A DNA stretch of 64,000 nt from Herbaspirillum huttiense (GCF_004367745.1 NZ_CP037993.1:3100001-3164000); one strand, 5' to 3'; shown: positions 35,635 through 46,329, counted from the first letter of the stretch. Numbers and translations: made by a program. The notes: generated from the sequence alone by a model not told the origin.

Positions 35635-36389
35635 GCATTTCCTTTCGAATTCTCTTGGGGCGCACGATGGCGCTGCGCCTGCGCCGTCTTGCGGATCAGC
35701 AGCACGGCGAGATAGCCGCTCGCTTCTGCCGCATCCAGCGCGGTGAGGTCACTGGCCAGCACTTCGCCCTCCAGACCGATGCGACGGGCGAAGCCGCAGT
35801 GCTGCGCAATGCCCATCTCCCGCAGCAAGGCCAGCACCCAAGGCAGGCGCGCGCCGACTTTCATCAGCACGACGATGTCATGGCCTTCGATCTCGGCGCG
35901 CAGGGTGGCGGCGTCTTCCGGACAGGGGAGGATCAGCGTGCGCTCCTTGCCCACCCCCAGCGGCCATTCCAGCGCGGCAGCGGCAGCGGCGTAGCTGGTG
36001 ATGCCGGGCAGCGTCACGCACTCACACCCGGGATACAGGTCACGCACCGCCGCCAGCACATAGCCGTAGGTCGAATAGGTCAGCGCATCACCGATGGTGA
36101 GATACACCACCTGCAGGCCCTCACGCAGTTGCGCCGCCAGTTGCTGGCCCAGTTGCGCGTAATGTTCCTGCAGGACCTGGCGATCCGGATCCATGTTGAA
36201 TTCGATTTCGCACAGGCGGCTGCGGTCGAACTCCACGCCTTCCAGGCATTGCAGGGCCACCGACAAGTCCGCGCCACGCGCACGCGGAATGTAGATCACG
36301 TCGGCCGAGCGCAGGGCAGTGAGCGCCGCCAGCGGCAGATAGCCGGCCGGACCGGGACCGACACCGATCCCCGTGAGACGCCCGCTCAT
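35631..36389 (-). CDS. cobI: precorrin-2 C20-methyltransferase
   Basis: A 252-residue SAM-dependent methyltransferase (CobI/CbiL) for the first corrin-specific methylation. Motifs are LTGIGVGPGPAGYLPLAAL, YLTIGDALTYSTYGYV, TLPGITSYAAAAAALEWPL and VLMKVGARLPWVLALL. Its start and stop overlap the neighbours by 4 bp. Whether it prefers the metal-free or cobalt substrate cannot be read from sequence. Confidence 0.95.
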   Translation of the reverse strand: MSGRLTGIGVGPGPAGYLPLAALTALRSADVIYIPRARGADLSVALQCLEGVEFDRSRLCEIEFNMDPDRQVLQEHYAQLGQQLAAQLREGLQVVYLTIGDALTYSTYGYVLAAVRDLYPGCECVTLPGITSYAAAAAALEWPLGVGKERTLILPCPEDAATLRAEIEGHDIVVLMKVGARLPWVLALLREMGIAQHCGFARRIGLEGEVLASDLTALDAAEASGYLAVLLIRKTAQAQRHRAPQENSKGNA

Positions 36390-37579
36390 GCGCCCTCTCC
36401 CAGTTGCCGTCCGTCCAGATCGAACAGCCGCACCACGATGCGTTCAACCGCCGGCACGCGCGCCTGGGTGAGCGCCGCAATGCGGGCTTCGATCTCGCAC
36501 CAGAGGCGGCGCGACAACGCGGCATCCTGCTGGCGCACCAGTTCTATGATTGCTTCCACCGTATTGGCTTCCTTCATCTGCTGCAGCAGGGCGGCGTCAA
36601 AGCAGACGCCCTGCCCCGCCGCGTTCATTTCTTCGGCCACGCGGGCCACGCCCTGCATGGCCATGTTGCTCTTGCTGGAGTGCGTATCCCATACACCATC
36701 CAGCACCTTGGCCAGTTTGCCCGGATGCCCCGCCAGCCACAGCAGCGGCAGCGTGCGTCCCTCTTCGGCCAGCGCCTTTTGCGTGAAGTCCAGCGCATCG
36801 CCGAGGAAATTGGCGATCTGCACGCTGCGCTTGTCGGGCAGGCCCAGCGTCTGTGCCACGAAGACGCGGCCGATCTTGCCCGGCAGGTAAGCCACCGCAT
36901 CGCCCGGCGCGCAGGCGGCCAGGGCGACGCGGATGTAGACCTCGATGGAGGCGATCCACGAGGCCATCGACATCGGCTCCACGATGCCCGAGGTGCCCAG
37001 GATCGAAATGCCACCGACGATGCCCAGCTTGGGATTGAAAGTCTTGGGCGCAATCGAGAGACCTTCGCGACAGCCGATGGTGAGGTCGAATCCGCAAAAG
37101 CTTGCCTCAGGCTGCAGCTCCGCCAGCACCTCCGTCACGGCCGCGCGCATCATGGCACGCGGCACCGGGTTGATGGCCGGCTCACCCACCGCTACGCGCA
37201 GGCCGGGCATGGTGGCCGTGCCGACGCCCTCGCCCGCGAAGAAGCGGATCTCGCCCCCGGCATTGCGCCGCACCTGCGCCACAATGGTCGCACCGTGCGT
37301 GTTGTCGGGATCATCGCCACCGTCCTTGAGCACTTCCGCCTGCGCGGTATCGGCATCGATCATGCTCACGGACTGGATCGGCACACTCAGGTAATGCAAG
37401 CCATCCGGCAGGCTCACTTCGGTCTGCTGCACCGTCATGCCTGCCAGCAAGCGATACAAGGCCGCACGCACCGCAGCGGTGGCGCAACTGCCGGTACTGC
37501 GTCCGCGCCGCAGGCCATTGGGCGCCAGCACGGACAGGTCGTACTCGGCACGCTGCAGCTCGCCGTTGGTCTCGTTCAC
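36386..37579 (-). CDS. cbiD: cobalt-precorrin-5B C1-methyltransferase CbiD
   Basis: A 397-residue CbiD protein, the anaerobic-route C1 methyltransferase. Diagnostic segments are RRGRSTGSCATAAVRAAL near residue 25, GEPAINPVPRAMMRAAV, KTFNPKLGIVGGISILGTSGIVEPMS and LLWLAGHPGKLAKVL. It is the most reliable marker of the oxygen-independent pathway. Four-base overlaps join it to the cbiX-cobH fusion and cobI. Confidence 0.96.
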   Translation of the reverse strand: MNETNGELQRAEYDLSVLAPNGLRRGRSTGSCATAAVRAALYRLLAGMTVQQTEVSLPDGLHYLSVPIQSVSMIDADTAQAEVLKDGGDDPDNTHGATIVAQVRRNAGGEIRFFAGEGVGTATMPGLRVAVGEPAINPVPRAMMRAAVTEVLAELQPEASFCGFDLTIGCREGLSIAPKTFNPKLGIVGGISILGTSGIVEPMSMASWIASIEVYIRVALAACAPGDAVAYLPGKIGRVFVAQTLGLPDKRSVQIANFLGDALDFTQKALAEEGRTLPLLWLAGHPGKLAKVLDGVWDTHSSKSNMAMQGVARVAEEMNAAGQGVCFDAALLQQMKEANTVEAIIELVRQQDAALSRRLWCEIEARIAALTQARVPAVERIVVRLFDLDGRQLGEGA

Positions 37580-39153
37580 TGCACGCCTTCGCTCTGCGCT
37601 TCCTGCGCGACCAGCCAGGCGATGGCATCGATCATCAGCGCATTGACCACGCTGGCCGCCCAGGGCGAGCCGCCTCGCGTACCGCTGTTGGTGATGCGCG
37701 GCACCTGCAGGCAGCGGCGCAGTTCATCCTTGCTCTCGCGCGTGCCGACAAAGCCAACCGGCAAGCCGATCACCAGTTGCGGCCGCCAGCCATGTTCGCG
37801 GATCAGGCGCACTGCCTCGGTAATGGCCGTGGGCGCATCACCGATGGCCAGTACCATGTCGTTGCCAAACTTTTGCCAGGCACGCCGGATACCGGCGGCC
37901 GAGCGGGTCATGCCCAGGTTCTGCGCCATCAGGTGCGATTCGGGATCATGCACGCCGCACCAGGTTTCCACGCCCAGCTGTTCCAGCACGGCGCGCTTGA
38001 GACCGGTCTGCACCATGGTCACATCCGTTACTACCCGCTTGGTGCGCAGCAAGGCCTTCATGCCGGCCTGTACGGCACCGGCGGAAAAATAGATTTCATC
38101 AGCCACGGCGAAGTCGCCGCTGGTGTGGACCAGGCGCTGCAAGACCGTCAGGTGATCGGGCGGGAAACTGCTCCATTCGCGTCCGGCCTGGATGATCTCC
38201 ATGCTTTCCGCTTCGATGGGATGGGGCACGTAAGGGGCCGTGCCTGCCGTGGCCTGCGCCAGCTGCTCGCGCGCGGACAGATCGCGCACCTGCAGGTGAT
38301 GCGCGCGCTGCGGCTCGCCGACCTGCTGCTCGAAGCCGACGATCTGCACCCGGTACTTGCAGAGCGTGCAGTTCATGGCCGCACGGCCTTCAGCGGCATC
38401 ACGCGCGCGTTCCAGCATCACATCGGCCACGTGCGCATGCACGCCCAGATAGGCGGCCTTGAGCACTTCCACGCCTCGCTCGCGCTGTGCCAGTTCATCG
38501 GCAGCAGCGTAGATACGCTTGACCAGCACGCCATCGAAGAGGAAGAACGGCAATACCACCAGACGCTGCCAGCCTTCGCCAGCGGCCTGGGACAAGCCGT
38601 CCCGCACCAGCGGTGTGGCCGTGCCCGAGAAGCAGACCTTGACGCCGCCAAAGCCCATGCCTTCCTGCACCATGCGCGCCAGCTTGGCGATCTCGCCATT
38701 GGCGTCCGGGTCGGTGGTACCACGGCCGACCAGCACCAGGCAGGCATCCTGGCGATGGATGATTTCTTCCGAACCGGCTTCGGCTTCCACCACGCGCTGC
38801 TGCACCAGTTGCAGCAGCAGCGGGTGCAGGTCCATGGGCGCGCCGAAATGGAAATCGACCTGCGGATAATCGCGGGCCAGGGCCAGCAGTTCGGCCGGCA
38901 TGTCGTTCTTGGCATGGCGTGCGCCCAGCAGCACGCCGGGCACCACCGCCACTTCGGTGGCGCCGTCGGCCACGCAGGCGGCGGCCGCTTCCGAGATCGT
39001 GGGGGCCGCAAATTCCAGATAGCCATGGCGCACGATGCGGCCCTCGGCACGATCCCGCACCAGCGCGACCAATGCCTCGAATTCTCGCAGGGCATCGGGA
39101 TCGCGGCTGCCGTGGCCGGCGATCACGACAGCCGATTGGCGCGTGGCGCTCAT
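37576..39153 (-). CDS. cbiX-cobH: sirohydrochlorin cobaltochelatase CbiX fused to precorrin-8X methylmutase CobH
   Basis: This 525-residue fusion has a CbiX-type chelatase in residues about 1-260: [55 protein letters not shown] and [15 protein letters not shown]. It contains two chelatase half-repeats. The CobH/CbiC methylmutase follows from about 320: [42 protein letters not shown] and [16 protein letters not shown]. The ATG at 39153 follows AGGAG. Placing an early cobalt-inserting enzyme on the same chain as a late isomerase is unusual. Confidence 0.93.
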   Translation of the reverse strand: MSATRQSAVVIAGHGSRDPDALREFEALVALVRDRAEGRIVRHGYLEFAAPTISEAAAACVADGATEVAVVPGVLLGARHAKNDMPAELLALARDYPQVDFHFGAPMDLHPLLLQLVQQRVVEAEAGSEEIIHRQDACLVLVGRGTTDPDANGEIAKLARMVQEGMGFGGVKVCFSGTATPLVRDGLSQAAGEGWQRLVVLPFFLFDGVLVKRIYAAADELAQRERGVEVLKAAYLGVHAHVADVMLERARDAAEGRAAMNCTLCKYRVQIVGFEQQVGEPQRAHHLQVRDLSAREQLAQATAGTAPYVPHPIEAESMEIIQAGREWSSFPPDHLTVLQRLVHTSGDFAVADEIYFSAGAVQAGMKALLRTKRVVTDVTMVQTGLKRAVLEQLGVETWCGVHDPESHLMAQNLGMTRSAAGIRRAWQKFGNDMVLAIGDAPTAITEAVRLIREHGWRPQLVIGLPVGFVGTRESKDELRRCLQVPRITNSGTRGGSPWAASVVNALMIDAIAWLVAQEAQSEGVQ

Positions 39154-39875
39154 GCCGGGGCTCCTGCTGCCACCTTCTCCGGCGGCGGTTCGATCTGGCT
39201 GTCCATGGGCGTCAAGGTACGGATGAGCATGATGCTCATGTCGCTGAATTCCTTGTCGGCACAATCGGCCAGCTTGCCGTGCCACTCGGCATCGCCCCGG
39301 GTCAGGTTTTCCCAGACTTCCGTGGGATGTTCGGGATTGACGCCCTGCTGCAGCAGATAAGTCGCAATGTGACGCGGCATGAAGGAGCGCGCCGCATCCC
39401 ACGGACAAGGGATGACGATGGCATTGCGTCCATCGTTCAATACGTTCACCAGATGGCGCTTGAAAGGCTCCAGATCGCCGCGCCGGTGGAAGGTGATGAA
39501 GGTCGTTTCATCAAAGCACACCCGCGCCCTGGAAGCGAGGATCTGCGCCGAGGAAATGCCCGGCAAGGTCTCCACGCGATGGCCGCAGGCGCGCTCCACG
39601 CGCTCCAGGTACTGGAAGCCGCTGAAGTGGATATCGCCCATGAAGACCACTACGCAGCGCTTGCCCGCGTGATGCAGGGCGGCGACTTCGTCGAGCTTGG
39701 CGACCTGGTCGCGATAACCCATCAGCACGACCTGCGCGCTGACGGGGATGAGGTCCTTGACCACATCGACCACGGCATTGAAGCCGGCCACCACGTCGGC
39801 ATTGCGGATCAGTTCCACGCCGCGCATCGTCAGGTAGGAATGGTCGCCGGGTCCGGCGCCGATGCAGATGATCAT
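39150..39875 (-). CDS. cbiE: precorrin-6Y C5-methyltransferase subunit CbiE
   Basis: This 241-residue SAM-dependent methyltransferase corresponds to the CbiE (N-terminal) half of CobL. Motifs are [55 protein letters not shown] and [16 protein letters not shown]. There is no CbiT decarboxylase domain attached, and none is found elsewhere in the window, so the C15 methylation/decarboxylation step must be encoded elsewhere. It overlaps the cbiX-cobH start by 4 bp. Confidence 0.92.
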   Translation of the reverse strand: MIICIGAGPGDHSYLTMRGVELIRNADVVAGFNAVVDVVKDLIPVSAQVVLMGYRDQVAKLDEVAALHHAGKRCVVVFMGDIHFSGFQYLERVERACGHRVETLPGISSAQILASRARVCFDETTFITFHRRGDLEPFKRHLVNVLNDGRNAIVIPCPWDAARSFMPRHIATYLLQQGVNPEHPTEVWENLTRGDAEWHGKLADCADKEFSDMSIMLIRTLTPMDSQIEPPPEKVAAGAPA

Positions 39876-39888
39876 GTGTTTTCCTTGT

Positions 39889-41871
39889 TCAGCGCGCGCC
39901 CAGTTGCGCGCGCACGGTCAACGCCAGAGCGTCGCCGGTCAATTGTTCGAGGGTCAGGCAAGGCGCACCCAGCGCCTCGGCCAGCTGGGCCGCACGGCCC
40001 AGGCGCAGGTAGCCGGCTTCGGTGTCCAGCACCAGGGCCGGTACGCCCTGCGCGGCCAGCGTCTGTGCAGCTTGCAGGGTTTCGGTCCAGGGGTCGCCGC
40101 TGCTGCCGGGCAGGCTGACGTTGGCCTTGCCGTCGGAGAGGATCACCAGCAGCGGGGGGGCTTCCTGCGCGCTCTGTTGGGCGGCTTGCTGCAGCACTTG
40201 CGCCGCCAGTTGCAGCGCATGCGGCAACGGCGTGCGGCCGCCGGTCGGCAGCTCGCGCAAGCCCTGCTCGGCCAGATCGGCGCTGCGCGTCGGGGCCAGC
40301 AGCAATTGTGCCTGCTCGCCACGGAAGGCGATCACGGCCAGTTGGTCACGGCGCTGATAAGCATCGGTCAGCAGCGCAAGCACCGCGCCCTTGACCGCTT
40401 CCATGCGCCGTTGTGCGGCCATGGAGCCGGACGCATCGACCACGAAGACGATCAGGTTGGCGCCGCGCCCGCTACGGACCTGGCGATGCAGGTCATCGCG
40501 CGTGACGGTGAGGGGCCCATCCGTCTCGCCGGCCAGCGCGCCGCGCACGGCGGCACTGCGCAGGGTGGCGCCGATGGCCAGGCGGTCCGGATTGGCATCG
40601 GGCACGGCGCGCACGGCACTGCCCCGGCTGGCATCGGCGACCGCGCTGCGGCGGCCGCTGGCTGCATTGGCGGCCGATTGCGGCGTCGCAGCCACGCTGA
40701 TTCTGCGGGCCGTACCCGCTGCAGCAACGGCGAAGGTCTGTTGTCCGCCCTCGCCTTCCTGCTCCTGTTCCTGCTGCGGCTCATCGGAGGGAGGCGTCTC
40801 TGCCGCATCTTCGCCTCGGGTATCGCCATCTTCAGCTTGCGGCGGCGGCGGCTCGGGCTGGCGCGCCTGGTCGACCAGATCATCCAGCTTGTCCTCGTCC
40901 ATGCCGGTCTGCTCGAAGGGCTTGCGGCGGCGGCGATGCGGCAGCACCAGCAAGGCGGCTTCGCGTACATCGTCCGGTGTGACCCGCGTGCGGGCTTGCA
41001 GGGCGGCGATGGCGCGGGCGGTCTTGTGCATGACGATGTCGGCCCGCAGGCTGGCCACTTCGAACTCGCAGCAGAGATGGCTGATCAGCTCCAGCATGGC
41101 ATCGTCCAGCACCACGTCCGGGAGCAGGCGCTGAGCCTCGGCCACCTGCGCAAGCAAGGCGTCCTGCTGCGGCTGCCAGCGCTGCGCAAAGGCGGCGGGA
41201 TCGGTCTCGAAGGCAATGCGTCGGCGTACCACCTCGGCGCGCACGGTCTTGTCGGTCGGTGCGCTCACTTCCACCATGAGGCCGAAGCGGTCCAGCAATT
41301 GCGGCCGCAGATCGCCCTCTTCCAGGTTCATGGTACCGATCAGCGTGAAGCGCGCCGGATGGCTGACGGAGATGCCCTCGCGCTGCACTGAATTGACGCC
41401 CATGGCAGCCACATCGAGCAGCACATCGACCAAGTGGTCGGCCAGCAAATTGACTTCATCGATGTAGAGGATGCCGCGATGGGCCGCCGCCAGCAGGCCG
41501 GGCTGGAACGCGCGCTGGCCACCTTGGAGCGCCTGCTGCAGGTCGAGCGAACCGAGCACGCGGTCTTCGGTGGCGCCAAGTGGCAAGGTCACGAAGGGTA
41601 CGGTGTCCTGGCGCTGTACCGGGTCTGTATTGCAAACTGTACAGGCACTGGCCGGCTGGCCCGGTGCGCACTGGAATGCGCAGCCTTCGGTCAGGGTGAT
41701 CGGTGGCAGTACCTGGGTCAGCCCACGGGCAGCGGTACTCTTGGCCGTGCCCTTGTCGCCGCGCACCAGCACGCCACCAATGCCGGGATCGACCGCGCAC
41801 AGCAGCAGCGCCTGCTTCAGCAGGGGCTGGCCGACGATGGCCGCGAAGGGATAGGCATTGAACGCCGTCAT
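39889..41871 (-). CDS. ChlI/ChlD-type AAA+/VWA chelatase subunit (putative cobaltochelatase)
   Basis: The 660-residue protein combines an AAA+ ATPase (residues about 1-330: Walker [10 protein letters not shown], Walker [11 protein letters not shown], sensor GTMNLEEG) with a Glu/Pro/Gln-rich acidic linker (about 335-420) and a VWA domain (about 480-655) with the metal-ion site DASGSM. A CxxC-containing segment (GCAFQC... ACTVC) occurs near residues 63-80. It resembles magnesium chelatase ChlI fused to ChlD and should supply the ATPase for CobN in place of CobS/CobT. It overlaps cobN by 4 bp. Confidence 0.92.
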   Translation of the reverse strand: MTAFNAYPFAAIVGQPLLKQALLLCAVDPGIGGVLVRGDKGTAKSTAARGLTQVLPPITLTEGCAFQCAPGQPASACTVCNTDPVQRQDTVPFVTLPLGATEDRVLGSLDLQQALQGGQRAFQPGLLAAAHRGILYIDEVNLLADHLVDVLLDVAAMGVNSVQREGISVSHPARFTLIGTMNLEEGDLRPQLLDRFGLMVEVSAPTDKTVRAEVVRRRIAFETDPAAFAQRWQPQQDALLAQVAEAQRLLPDVVLDDAMLELISHLCCEFEVASLRADIVMHKTARAIAALQARTRVTPDDVREAALLVLPHRRRRKPFEQTGMDEDKLDDLVDQARQPEPPPPQAEDGDTRGEDAAETPPSDEPQQEQEQEGEGGQQTFAVAAAGTARRISVAATPQSAANAASGRRSAVADASRGSAVRAVPDANPDRLAIGATLRSAAVRGALAGETDGPLTVTRDDLHRQVRSGRGANLIVFVVDASGSMAAQRRMEAVKGAVLALLTDAYQRRDQLAVIAFRGEQAQLLLAPTRSADLAEQGLRELPTGGRTPLPHALQLAAQVLQQAAQQSAQEAPPLLVILSDGKANVSLPGSSGDPWTETLQAAQTLAAQGVPALVLDTEAGYLRLGRAAQLAEALGAPCLTLEQLTGDALALTVRAQLGAR

Positions 41872-44800
41872 TGCATGTCCTTGGTGTGTTCGCTGCCGCG
41901 CACGGTTTCACCGCGTGCTTCCAGCAGGGCTTCACTGTGCAGGTACAGTGAGCGCAACTGTTCGATGGTCTGTACTGCAGGTGTCTGCCACATGCCACGG
42001 CTGGCGGCTTCCAGCAGACGCTCGGCGATGGCGTTCTGAGCCCAGGGATTGGCCTGCTCCAGGAACTCGCGCATGGCCGGGTCGAAACCATAGGTCTCGG
42101 CCAGTTGCTGATACATCCAGTCTTCCATCACTTGCGCGGTGGCATCGTAGCCGAACAGGTAATCGACGGTGGCCGTCAGTTCCAGGCCGCCCTTGTAGCC
42201 ATGGCGGCGGATGCTGGCCAGCCACTTGGGATTGACCACGCGCGCCCGGAAGACGCGCAGGGTCTCTTCCTTCAGGTCGCGCACGGCGGCGCGCTGCGGG
42301 TCGTGGCTGTCACCGAAATAGTGGCGCGGCTGCTGGCCGGACAAGGCGCGGATGGTGGCGATCATGCCGCCGTGATATTGCAGGTAGTCGTCACTGTCGA
42401 AGATGTCGTGTTCGCGGTTGTCCTGGTTGTGCAAGGCCACTTGCACACCGGAGAGACGCTGGCGGAAGGCCTCGCGCTGGTCCGCGCCCTGCACCTTGCG
42501 GCCGTAGGCATAGCCGCCCCAGTTGATGTAGGCCTCGGCGAAATCGGCCTGGTCCTGCCAGTTCTTTTCCTGGATCAGGGGCAGGATGCCTGCGCCGTAG
42601 CTGCCGGGCTTGGCCCCGAAGACGCGATAGGAGGCCTGCGCCGCCGCCTCGGCCTGGCCCAGTCCGCCCTGCATGGCCTGCTGCAGATCGCGCAGGTAGT
42701 GCTTGCGCACGAAGTTCAGGTGGTCCGGCTCGTCGGCGGCGATGGCCAGCTGCACAGCATCGTCGATCAGTTCGATCAGCTGCGGGAAGGCATCGCGGAA
42801 GAAGCCGCTGATGCGCGTGGTCACGTCGATGCGGGGACGCTGCAGTTGGTCCAGCGGAATCAGTTCGACCCCGGCCACCTGCCGGTTGCCCTCGCGCCAG
42901 ACCGGCTGCGCGCCCATCAATGACAGGATCTGCGCCACATCGTCGCCATGGGTCCGCATGGCGCTGGTGCCCCAGATGCTGATGGCCACGCTCTCGGGAT
43001 AGTCGCCGCTCTCGCGGTGATGGCGCTCCAGCACTTCGCGCGCCAGTTGCTGGCCAACCCGCCAGGCTGATTGCGAAGGTACGCTGCGGGGATCCACGGA
43101 ATAGAAATTGCGCCCGGTCGGGAGAATATGCGCCATGCCGCGCGTGGGCGAACCGCTGGGTCCGGCCGGAATGTAGCCACCGCGCAGGCCGTTGAGCAGG
43201 TTGCCGATTTCCTCATCGGTACGCTGCAGGCGCGGCACCAGCTGCTCGCAGGCGAAGCTGAGGATGCGGCGCACGGCGCTGGTGTCGGTAGCCTTGATGG
43301 CAGCAGCCGGTGCTGCGCGCTTGACCGGCGCGGCCGGTCGCGCCATGGCGCGCATGCCGCCGAGCACGCTGCCCGCACTTTTTTGCAGGGTCGGTTGCAG
43401 GCGCGGTTTTTCTTCGGCCGGGGCGCTGAACAACGGCGCGAACAAGGTCTGGATCACGCCCTCGATGGACTGCACTGCAAAGCCTTGCTGCTGCAGGGAC
43501 TGCATCAGCGACAGGCACAGCGCATCGATGGCTTCGAGCGCGTCGGCACGGGTGACGATGGCGCGCCCGGCCGTGCGAGCCAAGGTATCGTCGATGTTGA
43601 GGCGGCGGCCCTTGTGTTCCAGCAGCATGTCCAGCGACAGGCCGAAGAGCCGCGCCACTTCTTCCTGCAGGCCCGGCAGGTCCTGGTTGGGCAGGCGCGT
43701 CAGGGCCACCAGCATGTCCGGCAATTGCTGCGCATCGGGCATGCGGCCGAGGATGTGCAGGCCGTCGCGGATCTGGGCCGCGCCCAGTTCGCACAGGTAG
43801 CCGTCGAGGTCCTCGATCAGGTGCGCCACACCGGCGCCATCCAGTTCGCTCAGCGCGTGCGGCAGCGCGCCGTCGTCGTGCGCATGGTCATGGTCGTGAT
43901 GATGGTGATGGTCATCGTGATGATGATGTCCGTGATGATGGTGATGCCCATGGTCGTGCCCGTGCTCATGGTCATGATCGTGGTCATGATGCAGCAGCTT
44001 GTACTGCAGGTCCGTATCCAGATTGGTCTGCCGCACCAGCTCCCAGATCTGCTGCTGCAGCAGCGGCAGCTTGGCCGGATCGAGCACCTCGACCTGGTAA
44101 TACTCGTCCACCAGCTGCGTGAGCTGGGCCAGCGCGCCGTAGCTGTCGGCGGTGGTCATGGGCGGCGTCAGGTGGTCCACCACCACGGCATGGGCGCGGC
44201 GCTTGGCCTGCGAGCCTTCGCCGGGATCGTTGATGATGAAGGGATAGAACAGCGGTACGTCGCCCAGCAAGGCGTCCGGGAAGCATTCTTCAGACAGGCC
44301 CACGCCCTTGCCCGGCAACCACTCCAGGGTGCCGTGCTTGCCGACGTGGACGATGGCATCCGCGCCCCATTCTTCATCCAGCCAGCGGTACAGGGCGTAG
44401 TAGTGATGCGTGGGCGGCAGGTCGGGCTGGTGATAGATGGCGTCCGGATCCATGCCGTAGCCGCGCGGCGGTTGCAGGGCCACGAAGGCATTGCCGAGGT
44501 CGAGCCCGGCGATCACCAGATGCTGGTCGTGCACGTAAGCCTCGCCGGGCGCGGCGCCCCATTGGCGCTGCATCCTGGCCTGCAAGGCGGCGGGCAAGGC
44601 GGCGAACCATTGCGCATAGCGCGCCGCCGGGATGCGCGCGGCAGCACGGCGCAGCTGGTCTTCGGTGAGCAGGATGTCGTCGTAGGAGCAACGGTCCACC
44701 AGTTCGTGGATCAGGGACGTGCCGGTGTCGGGCAGATCGCCGATGGCATAGCCATCTGCTGCCAGCGCGCGCAGCACGGCCATGAGCGACTCGGGCGCAT

Positions 44801-45995
44801 CCAGCCCCACGGCATTGCCGATCTGCGCGGCCTTGCTGCTGGAATTGGTGAAGATGAAGGCGATGCGCTTTTGTGCATTGGGCGTGCAGCGCAGGCGCAC
44901 CAGCCGCTGCGCCAGCCCGGCGATGCGGCGCACGCGGTCCGGCAGGGCCTGGTACTGCACCACGCCCGCTTCACTGGTGTGCTTGAAGGACAGCGGCACA
45001 CCGATGATGCGGCCGTCGAATTCGGGCAGGACCACGTTCATGGCCGCATCCAGCGGATTCATGCCGCGCGTGGAATGCTGCCACTGGTCCTGCGTCATGC
45101 CGCTGGTGATGGCCTGCAGCACCGGGCGGTTCAACTGCTCCAGCACCGAGACCGACCAGCCCGCCGGCGTGATGCCGCCTGCCGTAATCTCGCCCATGGC
45201 GAAGCTGGTGGTGTTGATGATGAGATCGACCCGGCCCTCGGCGAAATACGCCAGCGCAGGCGGCAGTGCCGCCCCACTGCCGGCCGACACCCGCAGCGAG
45301 GAAGTAAACACCGGCAGCACATCCATGCCGCGCGCCTCCAGCGCCGCCAGCAGCGCGTCGATGAAGGCGGTATTGCCCGAAAGCCAGTGCGCCCTGTAGA
45401 AGATGATGCCCACCGCCGGCTTGCCCGCCGGGGCCTGAGCGCGCAGGGCCAGCCAGTCGTCGAGGCGGGCATCCTGTTCGAGGTCGGGATGGTAGAGACC
45501 GTGTTCGGGCAAGGCCTGCGCGGGCTCGTAGCCGTAGCCGCTCAGCAGCAGGCGATCCGACAGGCAGCGCAGCAGCTGCGCCAGGTTGACGCTGCCGCCG
45601 CCGTTGAAATACGCCAGCGCCTGCTGTTGCACGTCCGGTGCGGCAGTGGACGCCGCGGCCAGTTCGGCATCGGGCTCGCCGGTACCGGACAACACGATCA
45701 GCTGCCGCCCTTCGGCGCGCGCGGCCCGCAGCAATTCAGGAAAACCGGCCACTGCACCCAGCCGTCCGAGTACGCGCAGCACGATCACCTGCGCGCTGGC
45801 CAGCTCCGCGCGCAGCAGGGTCGCCAGCGTGCGCAGCGGCTGACCCTGCTCATCGGTGCCGGATTGCAGGGCTTGCAAGTCGTAGCCCGCCACGGCGGGG
45901 AATTCCGCCGGCAACTGCGCGCGTGCAGCAGCCAGCAGCGCCAGGTCGGTCGGGGCGTGCGTCAGCAGGACGATGCGGGCCACGGGATCATGCAT
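41868..45995 (-). CDS. cobN: cobaltochelatase large subunit CobN with a histidine-rich insertion
   Basis: This 1375-residue CobN/ChlH-family subunit is about 100 residues longer than the usual 1250-1280. Family motifs include EWLPGKGVGLSEECFPDALLGDVPLFYPFIINDPGEGSQAKRR near 560-610 and GTSAMRTHGDDVAQILSLMG and GAYSGAGILPL-type segments toward the C-terminus. Residues about 669-708 form an insertion with 25 His among 40 residues, mixed with Asp and Gly, encoded by both CAT and CAC codons. This is a likely cobalt-buffering segment. The ATG at 45995 has GGAGGT at good spacing. It inserts Co2+ into the corrin late in the aerobic route, with the ChlI/ChlD-type subunit downstream. Confidence 0.95.
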   Translation of the reverse strand: MHDPVARIVLLTHAPTDLALLAAARAQLPAEFPAVAGYDLQALQSGTDEQGQPLRTLATLLRAELASAQVIVLRVLGRLGAVAGFPELLRAARAEGRQLIVLSGTGEPDAELAAASTAAPDVQQQALAYFNGGGSVNLAQLLRCLSDRLLLSGYGYEPAQALPEHGLYHPDLEQDARLDDWLALRAQAPAGKPAVGIIFYRAHWLSGNTAFIDALLAALEARGMDVLPVFTSSLRVSAGSGAALPPALAYFAEGRVDLIINTTSFAMGEITAGGITPAGWSVSVLEQLNRPVLQAITSGMTQDQWQHSTRGMNPLDAAMNVVLPEFDGRIIGVPLSFKHTSEAGVVQYQALPDRVRRIAGLAQRLVRLRCTPNAQKRIAFIFTNSSSKAAQIGNAVGLDAPESLMAVLRALAADGYAIGDLPDTGTSLIHELVDRCSYDDILLTEDQLRRAAARIPAARYAQWFAALPAALQARMQRQWGAAPGEAYVHDQHLVIAGLDLGNAFVALQPPRGYGMDPDAIYHQPDLPPTHHYYALYRWLDEEWGADAIVHVGKHGTLEWLPGKGVGLSEECFPDALLGDVPLFYPFIINDPGEGSQAKRRAHAVVVDHLTPPMTTADSYGALAQLTQLVDEYYQVEVLDPAKLPLLQQQIWELVRQTNLDTDLQYKLLHHDHDHDHEHGHDHGHHHHHGHHHHDDHHHHHDHDHAHDDGALPHALSELDGAGVAHLIEDLDGYLCELGAAQIRDGLHILGRMPDAQQLPDMLVALTRLPNQDLPGLQEEVARLFGLSLDMLLEHKGRRLNIDDTLARTAGRAIVTRADALEAIDALCLSLMQSLQQQGFAVQSIEGVIQTLFAPLFSAPAEEKPRLQPTLQKSAGSVLGGMRAMARPAAPVKRAAPAAAIKATDTSAVRRILSFACEQLVPRLQRTDEEIGNLLNGLRGGYIPAGPSGSPTRGMAHILPTGRNFYSVDPRSVPSQSAWRVGQQLAREVLERHHRESGDYPESVAISIWGTSAMRTHGDDVAQILSLMGAQPVWREGNRQVAGVELIPLDQLQRPRIDVTTRISGFFRDAFPQLIELIDDAVQLAIAADEPDHLNFVRKHYLRDLQQAMQGGLGQAEAAAQASYRVFGAKPGSYGAGILPLIQEKNWQDQADFAEAYINWGGYAYGRKVQGADQREAFRQRLSGVQVALHNQDNREHDIFDSDDYLQYHGGMIATIRALSGQQPRHYFGDSHDPQRAAVRDLKEETLRVFRARVVNPKWLASIRRHGYKGGLELTATVDYLFGYDATAQVMEDWMYQQLAETYGFDPAMREFLEQANPWAQNAIAERLLEAASRGMWQTPAVQTIEQLRSLYLHSEALLEARGETVRGSEHTKDMQ

Positions 45996-46329
45996 CGGAG
46001 ACCTCCGCTTCCGGCAACACATCGCCGCTGCCCAGGCGATGGAAGACCAGGTCGCTCACTTCGCGTCCGCCTTCCAGATGCTCCACCACCACGCGCTCGA
46101 TGGCGGCGGCATCCTCGCAGCGATACCACACGCCCTCGGGATAGACCACCACCACCGGGGCCTGCGCCTTGCAGGCCACCATGCAGTGGGTACGGGTACG
46201 CTTGACGCGCAGCTCGGGGCGAGCGTCGATCTGTTCGCCCAGCACGCCGAACATGGCTTCGGCCAGCACGCCGTTGTCGGTACAACGCGGACCCACGCAC
46301 ATGAGCACGTGACGATGATGAGTTCTCAT
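45988..46329 (-). CDS. thioredoxin-like [2Fe-2S] ferredoxin
   Basis: A 113-residue protein with the cysteine pattern of thioredoxin-fold 2Fe-2S ferredoxins: VLMCVGPRC (Cys11, Cys16) and THCMVACK (Cys49, Cys53), then VVVVYPEGVWY. Such proteins are found beside cobN in many proteobacterial cobalamin loci and may supply electrons for corrin reduction; that role is inference. It overlaps cobN by 8 bp. Confidence 0.88.
   Translation of the reverse strand: MRTHHRHVLMCVGPRCTDNGVLAEAMFGVLGEQIDARPELRVKRTRTHCMVACKAQAPVVVVYPEGVWYRCEDAAAIERVVVEHLEGGREVSDLVFHRLGSGDVLPEAEVSDA

Noticed and set aside
43876-43993. A short tandem DNA repeat or CRISPR-like array
   Set aside because: The repetitiveness comes from mixed CAT/CAC histidine codons within cobN; there are no regular repeat-spacer units.
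43071-46205. A 1044-codon plus-strand frame opposite cobN, including a Met/Val-rich run
   Set aside because: The Met/Val run is the antisense of the His-rich insertion, and the rest is antisense of conserved CobN sequence.
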